A DNA stretch of 64,000 nt from Ohtaekwangia sp. (GCA_021155195.1 JAJNPV010000042.1:310001-374000), one strand, 5' to 3'; shown: positions 25,450 through 34,990, counted from the first letter of the stretch. A program made the numbers and translations. The notes: a model not told the origin generated them from the sequence alone.

Positions 25450-28400
25450 TTACCTGATTAATGCAACACCACCTCGCTGTTCCTGAATACCTCGTTGAGG
25501 ACGGAACGAACTCACGTATTTCACTACGTATGCATAGGTTCCGGCTGGTGCTGGTCGTCCGGGGTTGTTATCATAACCGCCATTCCATCTAAAGTTTCGG
25601 TCATTTGAGGTGAAAATCAATTCCCCCCAGCGATTGTAAATCAGAATTTGAAAGTTATCGGTGATGAAGAAACTGTACACAAAGAAGTTTTGATTAGTGC
25701 CTACAGCACTGGTTGGTCGGAAAGCGTTCGGGGCAACAATTTTCGGCACACAGTCATTGAGCACTTCGGTTTGATCACGCGCTACACAACCAAATGAATT
25801 AGTAATGTCCACTTCATAAAGCCCTTCGCTGTCAGCATTAAGAATTTGAAGGGAATAATTTAAGGTTACTTCATTTTTAAACCAATTGTAGGAATTAAAG
25901 ACACCTGGGTTTAGATCTATGGATGAGGTGTTAGGATCATTGTTATCCGGATCATTGCAGATGATAACTCTATTGGGAAGACCACCTTCTGGCAAGGGTG
26001 CTTTAATAACTTGAATTTGCGCAGGGGTTGTACACGTTCCTTTAGAAATTTCTACTCTATAAATTCCGGCAGATGTTTGATTAATGACAGCAGTAGTTGC
26101 CCCACTAATTAACGTATTATTCAGAAACCAGGAGAACGTAACACCGGTTGCATTCGTAGTTGCAGTCAAGGTAAAGGGCTGTCCATCATCGCAGGCAGGT
26201 GTGCCCGTAACAGCCGCAGTAATTAATCCTGAAACCTCAACGGCTTTAGGAGCCGATCGAACAACACATCCATTTAACGTACTCACCACTTCAACTTCGT
26301 ACGAGGCTGCGTTGTCGGCAGTGGTTAAGGCAATCGATTGACCCAATCCTTGCTGAACACCATTCCTAAACCACCGGTACGTAAAACTGCCGGAAGGTTG
26401 AGCGGTTAATATAACCTGGTCGGCACAGGGATCAGTTTGAGTAAATGTTGCTGCAATCGCAGCAGGTACATTCACCGTTGTGCTTTGTGTAGCCGGGCAT
26501 CCTGCTCCGGTAGCTGTTACTGTATACGTAACGTTACCAGCACCCGGTAGCAATTGAATAGTTGCTGTGTTTGCTCCACTAACAATACTTCCAGGAACAT
26601 TGGTTGTCCATGTATATCCTGTTCCGCCCGATGCCGTTAATGTTGGAGGTGAAACGCACAAGTCTGGTGTGAATGATATGGCAATAGGAGCCGCAGGTGT
26701 TACTGCAAAGTTGTTGATGTTGAAAATACAACCGGTATTATCTCGCACACCAATGGTGTATGTTCCTGCTGCTAAGCCCGGAGCAATATCAAATATGGCT
26801 GTAGCGGAAGCTGTAGGGCCAATTACTTGTCCGGTTCCATTATTGGTTACTGTATATTGAAGAGGTAATGTAAATCCACCCACCGTGGTAACGCGCACAG
26901 TCACCGGATCGCAATTGGGCGCTTGTGCAACAGCTGAAGCAGTAAATGTTGCATCGGTTAAGCCGAATGAACTTGAGAGCGTACATCCAGAAATCTGATC
27001 AGATACAATGGCTGAAAATGTTCCCGCCATTTGTCCACCGATGGGTCCGATGGTTGAAGGGGCAGTTTGATCTATTCCCTGTTGATTAAAACTATTGGGT
27101 CCTGTAAGGAAATACGAGTATGGACCAGCTGGAGGCACCGATGTATTTAATTGTAAAGTGATGGAACCCGTGGCAGTTCCACAACCAACCGGATTAGTGC
27201 CTGAAAGCGTAAATGAGGGTGACACATTAACGGTAAATACTTTATCATCTGTTACTGTACACGTTGTTACGGGATCAGTAACCGTAACTGCATAGGTAAA
27301 AACTCCAGGCGTTGAGGTGTCAACAGCTTGGGTTTGAATAGTACTGGCATTAACACCATCAATTGTCCATGTGTAAGTTGCTCCGGGGTTTTGCGCATTG
27401 AGTGTTGGGGTTGCATTGTCTTCGCATATAGTTAAGTCGGGACCTAAATCAACCTGCGGTCGGTTATCAACAACTACTGTTTGACCATTGGAAAAACAAC
27501 CATTCACATCGGTGTTAGTAACCGAAATATTTGTTTGGGTATTAACTGTGATAGCTTGTGTTGTTTCGCCCGTGTTCCATAAATAGGTAAGACCTGGAAG
27601 ATTTCCCGTATTAGCATCAAGGGTAACAGATCCGGTACAAAGCACCGCAGCACCAGGTATGGTAGGTGGTGGTGGAGGCGGGTTGATCGTGACTTGCTTT
27701 ACAATTGTTGTATCTAAACCACATCGATTAGTAAGACGCATGGAAACAGTGTATGTTCCAGCGGCTGTAAATAGAATTACTGGCGAAGAATCAGGACTCG
27801 ATCCATGCCCTTGAAAAGTCCAAAAGAACTCATCGATTGCATCAGTTGCCTGCCCTGCAAAACGGGTTGAATCACCAAAGCATAATCCTGTAAAGTCAAA
27901 GCCCGGACCACCAAACGCATTACTTTGTTGTTGCACAAAGTTGGGTAACCCTAACCGACTGTTGGTTCCGGCCAGTAGAGTAAATCCGGATGGATTGTAT
28001 GTTGAAAGTTGTGTAGTATCTTCATTAGCCATAATGGTTCCCAGGGTTCCGCTACCATTCACAGCAACATAAATCTGGCCATCGGGTCCAATCTGGATGG
28101 CGCCCAACTCTGTTGTTTGATTAATGCGTTGCTTGAAGAATGGTCGATCCAATGAATCGAGAAAGTATTCAAATATCTGTGACGGGGAAGGAGACCCTTT
28201 TACAGATGCAAATAGTTTATTTCCACCGGGTGAAAATTCAATTCCATATACCTGGCCGTTTGGTTCATTTAAATCTATTTTTCTATAATTGTTCAACATT
28301 CCGGTTGTAATGTCAAGCGTAAAGAGTTCAACAAGATTTTGAGTGCCCGGTGTTGAGAGCGCAACAGCAACAGTATTGCGAGGACCAATTTTCATGTAGC

Positions 28401-30654
28401 CTTCACCATTCTGTTGAAACTTAAACGAATGATCCGATCCAATTTCTGAATACACTGGCTGACCTATTCCTTCGGGTGTAATAGGATAGGCTCTGAAGGT
28501 GCTGTTTCCATATTCGTGAACGAGCAACCAGTTAGGTGTAGCTGTAACACGCTCTGTGCTTTTAGAAAAGAGCAAGACATTTTTTTGCTGCAAGGCACCC
28601 AATCCGTTATTGAGTTTCAAATCAAATAAGGAATAGCGAAGTTCGTAAGGTGCTGTTCCATTAATAGCCTGCGTAGTGAAAATGTAGTAAAGAGTTTCAT
28701 CCCCGGGAACGGGCACAATGATAGAAGATTGTGAAGCCAACGGATCACCACCAATGCCATTGTCAATTTCGGTATCCGTCTTATCAAACACCTTGTCGCC
28801 ATCGGTATAGAAAATTACATCTCCATTGCGATCACAAACAATAGCACAGCCTTCGGGGGCATTCATAATGCTATTATCCAATGCTACAGGTGGTTGTTCA
28901 TTAAAATCTATCCCCGCTTTGTTACCAAAGTACCAGACATTAAATCGTTGATCCTGCAGTCCGTATTCTTTTACATTTACACCTGCATAGGCTGAACATC
29001 CAGATGCATCTGTAACAACAACATAATAATAGCCCGCTGAGTCAGGAGTCAGCGTATCCCCCAAATCTCCATTCGACCAAACGATGGAAGAGGCAGTACC
29101 TCCTTGAATGTTGACCTTTACCGAAAATTGCGTAGGTGAAGAGGTTCCGCGTGGTGGTGGAAACTCATCTTTACAGGCAGTGGTATCTTGCACCAGCGTT
29201 AGCTGAAGAGCAAACGGATTGATAGTAACAGGTTGTGTTACGCTTTGGGTTTGTCCGCGATAGAATGCATTTAGTGTTACATTAAATGTTCCGGCATTGG
29301 CATAGGTATAGATTGGGCTCCAATTCCCTGATCCTGTTCCATCACCAAAATCCCAACGCAAGCTATCGGCATTGGGTGTTACGGTGGGGAAAAAACTAGT
29401 TGGAGAATTTTGACACGTGCCTTGCGCGATGAAGGCAACATTCATGATCACACTGTCTTTCGGTTTAAAAGAAGAAAACTGTCTTCCTGTATAATTTGCG
29501 CCCGTAAAAAGTGATTGGCTATTAACTACAGCGCTCGCTACTGTATCTGTGTTGGTAAGCTTGCCTAATAAAAAAGGTCCGTTGAGTACGCTTTGATATA
29601 AATGATAAATGGCACTGTCTGGTGCAATCTGCAATCCATAACTTCTGAACACTGGAGGGGATAGAACAGGTGCTAGCGTAGTGGTTGGATTCAGGTAGTC
29701 GTATTGAAGCACACTCGCGGGAATGCCAGCGTCACCATGGCGCGAGATGTAAAGGAAACGCCCTTGCGTGTCCCACTCAATGTCGTAGATAGACTGACTC
29801 TCCGATGCTGTGTTGGTTGCCGAATTAAAAATGAACCGATCAAACGTAAAGACACCCGTGGCATTATCGAAGTTAACAATCAACGCATCGTTATTGGCAC
29901 TTTGTGGCGATACGGCAATTTTTCCGGAAGCTTCGTGGTAAGAAAAATTTGCAACTGATATGGGTAAACCAAGACCTGATGTAACGGTTGTAGGAAATGT
30001 TGCAGTGGCATCGATAAGTGTAGCTGAATAATTCTGCGAAGCATTTTGGTGAGTGATTAACCAGAAGTCAATACGATTTGAATGCGGAACCACAATCATA
30101 CCCTCCGACCGATTCGATAGTCCCGCAATCGCAATATTTTTTTGTACTCCATCCACAACGCCTAAGGCAGGTGCTGGAAATACAGCGTTTCCAAACTGAT
30201 TTAAATCAACCATGCTCTGACTGATTGAACCACCGGTTGTAAAGTTTGCAGAGTTGGCGAACAGATAGTACCGATTGGTTTGCCCGGGCATGGGTGCAAG
30301 AGCAACAGGTTGATTCGCTCCGGGTTGACCTAATAACCCTGTTCCATTTGGCATGGGCAAATGACAACCATCATACACACGCACTCCATCTGAATAAAAA
30401 AGTAAATTGGCCGTTGCCGGATCGGTAGCAACGGCTGCGCCACCCGTTGAAAAGGGAAGGGCTTGATTGGTAACTGATTGCGCTGCGTTTGTGCCACGAT
30501 TAAACCGAATGCCATTGGTAGAATTTCCAAAATACCAATTGTGTTTCGATAAGTCTTGTGCAACGAGTGGTGTAACAAGCGTAAGGATTATTAAAACCGC
30601 AGTTGCTCCTCTCCACACACTATTCAGGTTTTTTTTATTTACTGAATCCCTCAT
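25450..30654 (-). CDS. Giant secreted PKD/Ig surface protein with CHU_C (T9SS type B) domain
   Basis: The 1734-residue protein has a signal peptide (cleavage near VAQ33) and two related propeller-like halves opening with NWYFGN (about 39) and VWYFGNKAG (about 570). There are two PKD domains (WDFGDGTG near 434; WTFQGHG near 948, each followed by YT(Y/V)..AGT(F/Y)), a long run of Ig-like repeats (about 995-1640) and a CHU_C domain (about 1642-1734: ILIYNRWGELIF, APAGTYAYVVKY). That last domain directs type IX secretion and surface attachment. It is divergent from porP across 186 bases, as sprB-type cargo often is with its SprF. It probably acts as an adhesin or gliding-associated filament. Confidence 0.92.
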   Translation of the reverse strand: MRDSVNKKNLNSVWRGATAVLIILTLVTPLVAQDLSKHNWYFGNSTNGIRFNRGTNAAQSVTNQALPFSTGGAAVATDPATANLLFYSDGVRVYDGCHLPMPNGTGLLGQPGANQPVALAPMPGQTNRYYLFANSANFTTGGSISQSMVDLNQFGNAVFPAPALGVVDGVQKNIAIAGLSNRSEGMIVVPHSNRIDFWLITHQNASQNYSATLIDATATFPTTVTSGLGLPISVANFSYHEASGKIAVSPQSANNDALIVNFDNATGVFTFDRFIFNSATNTASESQSIYDIEWDTQGRFLYISRHGDAGIPASVLQYDYLNPTTTLAPVLSPPVFRSYGLQIAPDSAIYHLYQSVLNGPFLLGKLTNTDTVASAVVNSQSLFTGANYTGRQFSSFKPKDSVIMNVAFIAQGTCQNSPTSFFPTVTPNADSLRWDFGDGTGSGNWSPIYTYANAGTFNVTLNAFYRGQTQSVTQPVTINPFALQLTLVQDTTACKDEFPPPRGTSSPTQFSVKVNIQGGTASSIVWSNGDLGDTLTPDSAGYYYVVVTDASGCSAYAGVNVKEYGLQDQRFNVWYFGNKAGIDFNEQPPVALDNSIMNAPEGCAIVCDRNGDVIFYTDGDKVFDKTDTEIDNGIGGDPLASQSSIIVPVPGDETLYYIFTTQAINGTAPYELRYSLFDLKLNNGLGALQQKNVLLFSKSTERVTATPNWLLVHEYGNSTFRAYPITPEGIGQPVYSEIGSDHSFKFQQNGEGYMKIGPRNTVAVALSTPGTQNLVELFTLDITTGMLNNYRKIDLNEPNGQVYGIEFSPGGNKLFASVKGSPSPSQIFEYFLDSLDRPFFKQRINQTTELGAIQIGPDGQIYVAVNGSGTLGTIMANEDTTQLSTYNPSGFTLLAGTNSRLGLPNFVQQQSNAFGGPGFDFTGLCFGDSTRFAGQATDAIDEFFWTFQGHGSSPDSSPVILFTAAGTYTVSMRLTNRCGLDTTIVKQVTINPPPPPPTIPGAAVLCTGSVTLDANTGNLPGLTYLWNTGETTQAITVNTQTNISVTNTDVNGCFSNGQTVVVDNRPQVDLGPDLTICEDNATPTLNAQNPGATYTWTIDGVNASTIQTQAVDTSTPGVFTYAVTVTDPVTTCTVTDDKVFTVNVSPSFTLSGTNPVGCGTATGSITLQLNTSVPPAGPYSYFLTGPNSFNQQGIDQTAPSTIGPIGGQMAGTFSAIVSDQISGCTLSSSFGLTDATFTASAVAQAPNCDPVTVRVTTVGGFTLPLQYTVTNNGTGQVIGPTASATAIFDIAPGLAAGTYTIGVRDNTGCIFNINNFAVTPAAPIAISFTPDLCVSPPTLTASGGTGYTWTTNVPGSIVSGANTATIQLLPGAGNVTYTVTATGAGCPATQSTTVNVPAAIAATFTQTDPCADQVILTAQPSGSFTYRWFRNGVQQGLGQSIALTTADNAASYEVEVVSTLNGCVVRSAPKAVEVSGLITAAVTGTPACDDGQPFTLTATTNATGVTFSWFLNNTLISGATTAVINQTSAGIYRVEISKGTCTTPAQIQVIKAPLPEGGLPNRVIICNDPDNNDPNTSSIDLNPGVFNSYNWFKNEVTLNYSLQILNADSEGLYEVDITNSFGCVARDQTEVLNDCVPKIVAPNAFRPTSAVGTNQNFFVYSFFITDNFQILIYNRWGELIFTSNDRNFRWNGGYDNNPGRPAPAGTYAYVVKYVSSFRPQRGIQEQRGGVALIR

Positions 30655-30840
30655 AACTACAGGTCTTGGTTGATCTTGAATTGTAAATCAAAAATTAAAA
30701 CGTCAAATAACACTAAAGTAATACAATTTGATGGAAAATATCGTTAACCAGACCAAAGCGGCCTATTTGTCGATAAATGTTTTTTTTAATGTTCTGAATG
30801 AATTTAATTTGCTTTGATAGACTGGGTTAAAACCGAATTA

Positions 30841-31884
30841 ATGCATCGAATTGTCCTTTTAGTGTGTGGTTGTACGCTGTTGGTAGTGGGGTCGGTAACT
30901 GCTCAAGATCCACAGTATTCTCAATTTTATGCAGCGCCTCTTTATTTGAACCCTGCTTTTGCCGGAGCAACTAATCAGCATCGGGCAGGTATTAATTACC
31001 GAAATCAGTGGCCCGCCATCGATGCCAACTTCAATACTATTTCTGCTTTTTACGATACTTACATTGAAGATAAAAACAGTGGTGTAGGTGTGTTGCTTAC
31101 CCGCGATCGTGAAGGGATTTTAGGATTACAGTCAATGAGTCTGGCAGTTCAGTATGCCTACGATTTGCGCATTGTGAAAGGCCTTTCCTTTCGTCCGGGG
31201 TTTCAAGCCGCTATTTATAATCGCTCCATTAATTTTGATAAACTTACGTTTGGCGATCAGTTTGATCCGGCTACAGGCGAAATAATTAACCCCACCTCCG
31301 CAGAAGGATTGAACACCGGGCAATCCAAATTTTTTCCTGACATAGCGGTAGGCGGATTACTTTATAGTAAAAGCGCCTGGCTTGGTTTTGCAGCGCATCA
31401 TTTAACACAACCGAATCAATCGTTGATTGGAGAGGAGAGCCGATTGCCACGAAAACTTTCAGGTCATGCTGGTTATAAATTCTTTTTTAAACCGGGCGAG
31501 ATGGGCGATGGGTTTTATTCACGGCCTCGTGAACGTAGTATTGCTCCGGCCATTCAATACCGTCATCAGGGGGAGTTTGATCAAATGGATGTGGGATTTT
31601 ATTTTACGTTTGAGCCCTTGATCATTGGAACCTGGTATCGCGGTGTACCTTTCAAAAAAGTTAATGGGTTCAATAACAATGAGTCAATAGTATTATTGGT
31701 GGGCTTCACAAAGAAAGGACCAAAAGACATTTTGAATATTGGATATAGTTATGACTATACCATTTCGCAATTAGGGCCTGGCAGTGGAGGTGCTCATGAA
31801 TTTAGTTTAGTCTACTCTTGGTCAACACGCAATCCGCGTAAGCCTGCGAAGGATAAGTTGTTTATTCCGTGCCCGGATTTTTAG
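30841..31884 (+). CDS. PorP/SprF family type IX secretion outer-membrane protein
   Basis: 347 residues from ATG 30841 (MHRIVLLVCGC); a TTG at 30814 would add nine residues ahead of the signal peptide. The mature start, QDPQYSQFYAAPLYLNPAFAGA, is the hallmark of PorP/SprF proteins, and the rest alternates as outer-membrane beta strands ending in FSLVYSW. SprF helps export and attach SprB in Flavobacterium johnsoniae. Its divergent neighbour is the 1734-residue CHU_C protein, its probable client. Confidence 0.93.
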   Translation: MHRIVLLVCGCTLLVVGSVTAQDPQYSQFYAAPLYLNPAFAGATNQHRAGINYRNQWPAIDANFNTISAFYDTYIEDKNSGVGVLLTRDREGILGLQSMSLAVQYAYDLRIVKGLSFRPGFQAAIYNRSINFDKLTFGDQFDPATGEIINPTSAEGLNTGQSKFFPDIAVGGLLYSKSAWLGFAAHHLTQPNQSLIGEESRLPRKLSGHAGYKFFFKPGEMGDGFYSRPRERSIAPAIQYRHQGEFDQMDVGFYFTFEPLIIGTWYRGVPFKKVNGFNNNESIVLLVGFTKKGPKDILNIGYSYDYTISQLGPGSGGAHEFSLVYSWSTRNPRKPAKDKLFIPCPDF

Positions 31885-31896
31885 CTTAATCAGATT

Positions 31897-31941
31897 CTGG
31901 TTACTTGATGCTTGATTCAGGAACCAGTATCAAGTATCCAG
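31897..31941. repeat. Inverted repeat of CTGG/ACTTGAT words between convergent genes
   Basis: CTGGTTACTTGAT (31897-31909) pairs with ATCAAGTATCCAG (31929-31941) with one mismatch. The loop repeats the same words (CTTGATTC, AACCAG). A short TTTT follows on the plus strand. It lies between porP and the aspartoacylase gene, which converge, and could end both transcripts. Confidence 0.55.
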
Positions 31942-31943
31942 TT

Positions 31944-32918
31944 TTACTCCTCACCACTTCCGCCAATCTTGCAAACATCATCATGTCCCAGATGCACCAG
32001 TGCATCACCGGCATTCACCACAGGATTATTATTAAGCCCAATAACATAACCACCTGAAGGTGCCTTTAATGTTTCGGTGAAACTCCCAAATGGATCGGTT
32101 ATATTTCCTATTACCTGATTTTTTGTTAGTAGTTCACCAGAATGTACGTTTGGCTGAAATAAACCTGCATACTTTGCGCGCACCCACGATGAATTCCAGA
32201 TAATTTTATTTTCGATTGTTGGTTTAGGTGCTTCATCAATCATGTTTAAGTATTTCATGATTCGTAAGGTTCCATTCACACCTTCCTGAATGGCAAATTG
32301 ATCGTAGCGAATGGATTCCCCACCTTCGTAAACAATAATATTCTTGTCATACTTGGCTGCAGTTTGCCTTAAGGAGTGAGGACGAAAGGGAGCATCAATC
32401 GTAAAGGGAGAATGGAACGCTGCGGCCAATTCAACATTTTTTTTATTCTGCATGACACATCGAACCTGAGGGTAGTTCGTGCGCATGGCACCTCCGGTAT
32501 GAAAATCTATTCCGTAATCCATAGCAGGAATAATTTCATGGGTTAAATGCCACGCAACCCTGGAAGCTAGCGAACCCGTTTTACTTCCCGGAAAAGATCG
32601 GTTAACGTCTTTTCCATCAGGTACTTCGCGCGAATAATTTAAAAAGCCATACATATTAATGATAGGCATACACAACACCGTTCCGCGCTTCACGCGATTA
32701 AATCCATTATCAAGTATGCGTCTTACAATTTCCATCCCATTGATCTCATCACCATGCATGCAGGCAGTTAATGCAAGTACAGGTCCTTCTTCCGGTCCGC
32801 GATAGACGTAAATGGGCGTATCAATCATGGTGCGTGATGGCAACCGCGCAATGTTGATATTGATTTCTTTAAACTCACCAGGCTCAATGTGCTGAGAGGC
32901 AATAACTAATTCTTTCAT
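31944..32918 (-). CDS. Succinylglutamate desuccinylase/aspartoacylase family hydrolase
   Basis: A 324-residue zinc-dependent acylase/carboxypeptidase-like protein. It has the metal-binding HGDEINGMEIV (near 55), VNRSFPGSKTGSLASRVA near 107 and IDFHTGG near 138. A C-terminal barrel-like region contains SGGYVIGLNNNPVVNAGD. Relatives deacylate N-acyl amino acids; an RimK-linked subgroup is commonly encoded beside rimK. It is the third gene of a RimB-RimK-hydrolase group, 48 bases from rimK across a GTCGAC palindrome. It may trim glutamate or acyl groups, but the substrate is inferred from position only. Confidence 0.85.
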   Translation of the reverse strand: MKELVIASQHIEPGEFKEININIARLPSRTMIDTPIYVYRGPEEGPVLALTACMHGDEINGMEIVRRILDNGFNRVKRGTVLCMPIINMYGFLNYSREVPDGKDVNRSFPGSKTGSLASRVAWHLTHEIIPAMDYGIDFHTGGAMRTNYPQVRCVMQNKKNVELAAAFHSPFTIDAPFRPHSLRQTAAKYDKNIIVYEGGESIRYDQFAIQEGVNGTLRIMKYLNMIDEAPKPTIENKIIWNSSWVRAKYAGLFQPNVHSGELLTKNQVIGNITDPFGSFTETLKAPSGGYVIGLNNNPVVNAGDALVHLGHDDVCKIGGSGEE

Positions 32919-32931
32919 ATTAAATCGGTCA

Positions 32932-32957
32932 ACAGTCGACCGACTACTGTCGACTGT
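32932..32957. repeat. GTCGAC palindrome between rimK and hydrolase genes
   Basis: ACAGTCGAC (32932-32940) and GTCGACTGT (32949-32957) are perfect 9-bp inverted arms around CGACTACT. The same CAGTCGAC word is tandemly repeated inside the YfhO gene at 57917-57940. Confidence 0.6.
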
Positions 32958-32966
32958 GGTCTTCCA

Positions 32967-33878
32967 CTACGCATTAATCTTATCCTTTTGAATTTTCTTT
33001 TTCCCGGCATGCTTTTCAATGTATTCAAAAATTTTTCCTGCAATATCAGTTTTTGTAGTCCCTTCAATTCCTTCCAAACCTGGGGAGGAGTTTACTTCAA
33101 TGATCAGGGGGCCACGTTTAGACGGCAACATATCAACACCGGCCACACCTAAACCCATTTTTTTTGCTGCTTCAATCGCAGCATGTTTTTCGCTCCGATC
33201 TAATTTTACAACAGTTGCTGTTCCACCCCTGTGGAGGTTCGATCGAAATTCACCTTCGCGCGTAGCTTGCCTTTTCATAGCCCCAACCACTTCACCGTTT
33301 ACCACAAAGGCACGAATGTCGGCACCCTTAGCTTCTTTAATAAATTCCTGAACAATGATGCGCGTTTTTACACCGTGAAAAGCTTCAATTACGGATTGCG
33401 CTGCTTTTTTATTTTCCGCAAGCACAACGCCCAATCCTTGGGTTCCTTCCAAAAGTTTAATGATAACCGGAGCACCCCCAACAGCCTCTACAATGCCCTC
33501 CGTATCTTTTGTGTAGTCCATAAAGATAGTTTTGGGTAAGCCAAGCCCCGCCCGTGACAGAATTTGAAGACTGCGCAGTTTATCGCGTGAGCGAATTAAT
33601 GCCTGAGATTCCACTGCGGTAAATACTTTCATCATTTCAAATTGTCGCACAACGGCCGCTCCATAAAAAGTTACAGAAGCCCCGATACGTGGAATGATGG
33701 CATCGAAATAATCTAGCCTGCGTCCATTATACCAAACCATTGGGTTTTTCTTTTCAATCAAGAGAACACATTTCATGTGATCGATGATTTCTACTTTATG
33801 CCCACGCTTTTCACCGGCTTCTTTTAATCGCCTGGTGGAGTAGAGTTTGGGGTCTCTTGATAAGATGGCGATATTCAT
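32967..33878 (-). CDS. rimK: RimK-type ATP-grasp glutamate ligase
   Basis: The 303-residue protein matches E. coli RimK in length and pattern: MNIAILSRDPKLYSTRRL at the start, WYNGRRLDYFDAIIPRIG near 49, the ATP-grasp strand VIIKLLEGTQGLGVVLAE near 138, QEFIKEAKGADIRAFVV near 178, and the metal-binding EVNSSPGLEGIEG near 266. RimK adds glutamate residues to the C-terminus of ribosomal protein S6 and can make poly-glutamate. Its ATG overlaps the stop of the RimB-like gene by 4 bases, so the two are translationally coupled. Confidence 0.93.
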   Translation of the reverse strand: MNIAILSRDPKLYSTRRLKEAGEKRGHKVEIIDHMKCVLLIEKKNPMVWYNGRRLDYFDAIIPRIGASVTFYGAAVVRQFEMMKVFTAVESQALIRSRDKLRSLQILSRAGLGLPKTIFMDYTKDTEGIVEAVGGAPVIIKLLEGTQGLGVVLAENKKAAQSVIEAFHGVKTRIIVQEFIKEAKGADIRAFVVNGEVVGAMKRQATREGEFRSNLHRGGTATVVKLDRSEKHAAIEAAKKMGLGVAGVDMLPSKRGPLIIEVNSSPGLEGIEGTTKTDIAGKIFEYIEKHAGKKKIQKDKINA

Positions 33879-34300
33879 AAGGTAGTTTGTTTGCTTTGGA
33901 AAGATAAATCTTTTTCAGTCACATCAATTAGAAATCGCTTCCGCAGAATTTTACGACCTAATAGCACCGGAAACTTCAAGTTACCACGATTACTAAGTGA
34001 AAATTCGGCTTTAATTAAATGATCATAAATTTTTATTGTTGTCTTAATAACGAACCGCATCTCTGCTTCACCAAAAGAATTTTTTACTTCTCTGCGATCG
34101 AATTCTGGAAACACAAACTTCATTCCCGTAAACTCAGGATGTTCTTCATCCAGTAAAACAAATTCCAATTTACCGTCTATGATTTCTGCTCGCGAGCAAT
34201 GCAAACTGCACGTGTAAGCACCGGTATCAATTTTAGCATGAAGGTTTGTAAGTCCGAGCCCAGGCAAATCAATCCGATCCGATCTTCCAAGAATTTTCAT
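33875..34300 (-). CDS. RimB-like retropepsin-fold protease (PF05618, 'ATP-dependent zinc protease' family)
   Basis: About 141 residues from ATG 34300 (MKILGRSDRIDLPG). It carries KIDTGAYTCSLHC (D25-T-G-A28), the catalytic signature of retropepsin-like aspartic proteases, and later FPVLLGRKIL (near 117), the second hydrophobic-Gly motif of that fold. The family is often labelled zinc protease. In Pseudomonas a homologue (RimB) is encoded with RimK and is reported to counteract its glutamylation. Here it is the first gene of the group and overlaps rimK by ATGA. Confidence 0.85.
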   Translation of the reverse strand: MKILGRSDRIDLPGLGLTNLHAKIDTGAYTCSLHCSRAEIIDGKLEFVLLDEEHPEFTGMKFVFPEFDRREVKNSFGEAEMRFVIKTTIKIYDHLIKAEFSLSNRGNLKFPVLLGRKILRKRFLIDVTEKDLSFQSKQTTL

Positions 34301-34340
34301 TTTAATCAATATGACCAGCAACTAAAGGAATATTCCATAA

Positions 34341-34376
34341 TAAAAAAAGTCATCCCAATGGCTATCAGGATGACTT
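34341..34376 (-). terminator. Intrinsic terminator of DUF2911 gene
   Basis: On the minus strand AAGTCATCC (34376-34368) pairs perfectly with GGATGACTT (34355-34347), and a T-run follows (34348-34342). It lies 40 bases after the DUF2911 stop. Confidence 0.85.
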
Positions 34377-34416
34377 GATATATTCCTGCCTTTTCAGTGC
34401 AGAACTTCTAAAATAT

Positions 34417-34962
34417 TTAATATTTCATCGGCACTTTCACCATGGTGTTTTCCCATGCAATTACCATAGCGGCCGTGGCATCTTTACCATCAAACATAAT
34501 CGTAAATGCCTCTACTTCACTCTCAGTTTTTCCAGCCGGAACTTTTATTCTTGCAACATCCTTAGCCTCTTCATACGCATATGCACCCCATGTATCTAAT
34601 TTTGAATTAAAAATAATAGTCCACTCAGTTTTATCAGGAATTGCATAAACGGAGTAGGTTCCGGCCTTTAGTGTTTTATCACCAAATGTAACGTCTTTGT
34701 ATAATTTGATCTCGGTAGTTTCATTGGCACCCAATCTCCAAACTTTTCCAAAAGGCTCAACATCACCCAACATAGTCCTCCCTTTTTTTAGGGGGCGACC
34801 ATAGGTTATTTTAGCTACTGGTGCTGCATTTCTGCCATCAGGTCTAAAATAAGAAATATCGGCAGGACTGGGATCAAGACCCGGTAGTTTTTGAGCCGAT
34901 GCGAATTCGGTTGATGCTGAGAGTAGAATAACAGCTAATGTGATAAGTTTTAATTTTTTCAT
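34417..34962 (-). CDS. DUF2911 domain secreted protein
   Basis: A 181-residue protein with a signal peptide (LITLAVILLSASTEFASAQ) and the DUF2911 core: ISYFRPDGRNAAPVAKITYGRPLKKGR, FGKVWRLGANETTEIKL, and LKAGTYSVYAIPDKTEWTIIFN. The fold is a small periplasmic or exported beta domain common in Bacteroidota; function is unknown. It stands alone between the trxA terminator and its own terminator. Confidence 0.88.
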   Translation of the reverse strand: MKKLKLITLAVILLSASTEFASAQKLPGLDPSPADISYFRPDGRNAAPVAKITYGRPLKKGRTMLGDVEPFGKVWRLGANETTEIKLYKDVTFGDKTLKAGTYSVYAIPDKTEWTIIFNSKLDTWGAYAYEEAKDVARIKVPAGKTESEVEAFTIMFDGKDATAAMVIAWENTMVKVPMKY

Positions 34963-34990
34963 AGAGGTTTGTTTGTAAGTGATTTGATAA

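Noticed and set aside
26084..27295. Long plus-strand open frames opposite the PKD protein gene
   Set aside because: They are shadows of the repetitive, stop-poor coding sequence on the minus strand; no start context or domain supports them.
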